DNA of 6,271 nt, from assembly GCA_020861125.1 (NCBI GenBank), contig JAJBSZ010000132.1, positions 1-6,271 of the forward strand, written 5' to 3'. The notes beneath the pieces are model-generated. The model ran no database searches. It saw only the letters and a program-made list of their open reading frames with translations, and was not told where the DNA came from. Each line of letters starts with the position of its first letter. Positions within the stretch are counted from its first letter, which is position 1. The stretch comes from Planctomycetota bacterium (GTDB lineage Bacteria; Planctomycetota; SZUA-567). Made by a program: the position numbers and the translations under genes. This document shows, piece after piece, positions 5,081 through 6,271 of this stretch.

Positions 5081-6271
5081 ACGCCGTCGTCTTCGCCTAC
5101 AGTACCATCGGCTGTGCCGGCCTCGCCGCCCTGCTCGACCGGGGGGTGACGGTGGCGGCCGTGTTCACCCATCCGGACGACCCCGGCGAGACCGCCTGGT
5201 TCCGGTCGGTGGCGGCGGAAGCGGCGGCGCGCGGCCTGCCGGTCTACGCGCCCGAGGACGTCAACCACCCCCTGTGGCTGGAGCGGATCCGGGCCCTGGG
5301 GCCGGACGTCCTGTTTTCCTTCTACTACCGCAAACTCCTGGGCCCGGAGCTCCTGGCCCTGCCGCCCCGGGGCGCCTTCAACCTGCACGGTTCCCTCCTG
5401 CCCCGCTACCGCGGCCGCTGTCCCGTCAACTGGGCCCTGATCAACGGCGAGACCGAAACCGGCCTCACCCTGCACCACATGGTGGCACGGGCCGACGCCG
5501 GCGACATCGTCGGCCAGAGCCGCATCGCCATCGAGCCCGACGACACCGCCCGCACGCTGAACGAGAAGCTCGCCGCCGCCGTGCCGGATCTCCTGTCTCC
5601 CCTCCTGCCCGCCATCGCCGCCGGCACCGCGCCGCGCCAGCCGCAGGACGAGGCGGAAGCCAGCTATTACGGCGGCCGGAAACCGGAGGACGGCCGGATC
5701 GACTGGCGCCGCCCGGCGGCGGCGGTGCGCAACCTGGTGCGGGCGGTCACCCGGCCTTACCCGGGCGCCTTCACCTCTGCCGGCGGCCGCACCCTGTTTA
5801 TCTGGGAGGCGGCGGTGGAGGAGGACAACGGCGGCGCCGCCCCCGGCACGGTGCTGTCCACCGACCCGTTCCGCATCGCCTGCGGCGAAGGGGCGCTGCG
5901 GGTGGTGACGGGCCAGGCGGAGAACGGGGTGATCCAGACGGGCGGCCAACTCGCCGCCGACTGCCACCTCGGCGCCGGGATGCGTTTTCACGATCCGGCG
6001 GTCCGGCCCGAGCGGAAGACCCGGGTGCTCATCCTCGGTGTCAACGGCTTCATCGGCAACGCCCTGAGCGAACGCCTGCTGGCGGACGGGCGGTTCGAGA
6101 TCATCGGCATGGATCGCAACCACGACCAGATCGAGCGCTTCCTCGGCAACGCCGATTTCACCTTCATCGGCGGCGACATCACCATCCACCGCGAGACCAT
6201 GCGCGACGAGATAAGCCAAGCGGACGTGGTGCTGCCGCTGGTGGCCATCGCCACCCCCATCGAATACGTTC
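5077..6271 (+). CDS. arnA: Bifunctional UDP-L-Ara4N formyltransferase / UDP-glucuronate decarboxylase ArnA (3' end beyond the window)
   Basis: This is the N-terminal 398 residues of ArnA, a cytoplasmic enzyme of about 660 residues in E. coli. Its C-terminal half oxidatively decarboxylates UDP-glucuronate with NAD+, and its N-terminal half N-formylates UDP-L-Ara4N using 10-formyltetrahydrofolate. The formyltransferase catalytic residues N102, H104 and D140 occur at exactly the E. coli positions, within FNLHGSLLPRYRG and MVARADAGDIV. Other matches are AVFTHPDDPGE (28-38), VYAPEDVNHPLW (56-67) and SFYYRKLL (81-88). The dehydrogenase half begins near 316 with RVLILGVNGFIGN (316-328), the NAD-binding glycine motif, and the read ends in LPLVAIATPIEY. 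The dehydrogenase catalytic residues (S433 and E434 in E. coli numbering) lie past the window end. The start is an ATGA overlap with the arnC stop, with GAGAAAGG at 5063-5070 as ribosome binding site. The truncation is only the window boundary; no frameshift is visible. Confidence 0.96.
   Translation, partial: MNAVVFAYSTIGCAGLAALLDRGVTVAAVFTHPDDPGETAWFRSVAAEAAARGLPVYAPEDVNHPLWLERIRALGPDVLFSFYYRKLLGPELLALPPRGAFNLHGSLLPRYRGRCPVNWALINGETETGLTLHHMVARADAGDIVGQSRIAIEPDDTARTLNEKLAAAVPDLLSPLLPAIAAGTAPRQPQDEAEASYYGGRKPEDGRIDWRRPAAAVRNLVRAVTRPYPGAFTSAGGRTLFIWEAAVEEDNGGAAPGTVLSTDPFRIACGEGALRVVTGQAENGVIQTGGQLAADCHLGAGMRFHDPAVRPERKTRVLILGVNGFIGNALSERLLADGRFEIIGMDRNHDQIERFLGNADFTFIGGDITIHRETMRDEISQADVVLPLVAIATPIEYV

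Noticed and set aside
4999..6219. A 406-codon open frame on the minus strand opposite arnA
   Set aside because: It is antisense to conserved ArnA residues, is dominated by Ala, Gly, Val and Arg, and shows no family motif. It is a GC-driven shadow.

Overview
The window is a single, densely packed plus-strand operon from a high-GC Gram-negative bacterium. It carries the start of a lipid A 4-amino-4-deoxy-L-arabinose (L-Ara4N, arn/pmr) modification pathway, preceded by its own two-component regulator. The coding DNA is very GC-rich by eye, roughly two thirds or more, while the first 50 bases are AT-rich (19 of 50 are G or C). L-Ara4N genes imply an outer membrane with LPS, so a proteobacterium or a relative such as Desulfobacterota is likely. 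The gene order differs from the Enterobacterales pattern (arnBCADTEF with pmrAB elsewhere). I cannot name the genus from the sequence.

Layout: 1-90 is a short leader with a plausible sigma70-type promoter and an 11-bp palindrome over its -35 region. 91-810 encodes an OmpR/CpxR-type response regulator and 807-1934 a CpxA-like HAMP histidine kinase with almost no periplasmic domain. 1931-2956 encodes a polytopic membrane protein of the lysylphosphatidylglycerol-synthase transmembrane (UPF0104) family. Then come arnB (2960-4099, GTG start), arnC (4103-5080) and the first 398 codons of arnA (5077 to the window end). All five junctions are either 4-bp ATGA overlaps or 3-bp gaps, so the six genes are very probably co-transcribed and translationally coupled. 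No terminator, RNA gene, mobile element or CRISPR array was seen.

How the genes would work together: the kinase senses an envelope signal and phosphorylates the regulator, which probably controls this operon. ArnA oxidatively decarboxylates UDP-glucuronic acid to UDP-Ara4O, ArnB transaminates it to UDP-L-Ara4N, and the ArnA formyltransferase domain N-formylates that. ArnC then moves the formylated sugar to undecaprenyl phosphate on the inner membrane. Deformylation (ArnD), flipping (ArnE/F in E. coli) and transfer to lipid A (ArnT) would complete the pathway; those genes are not in the window and may lie downstream. The known outcome of the pathway is resistance to polymyxin and cationic peptides.

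The part that is not textbook is the regulator pair leading the operon together with a UPF0104 membrane protein just before arnB. That protein is a candidate lipid-linked transport or accessory component.
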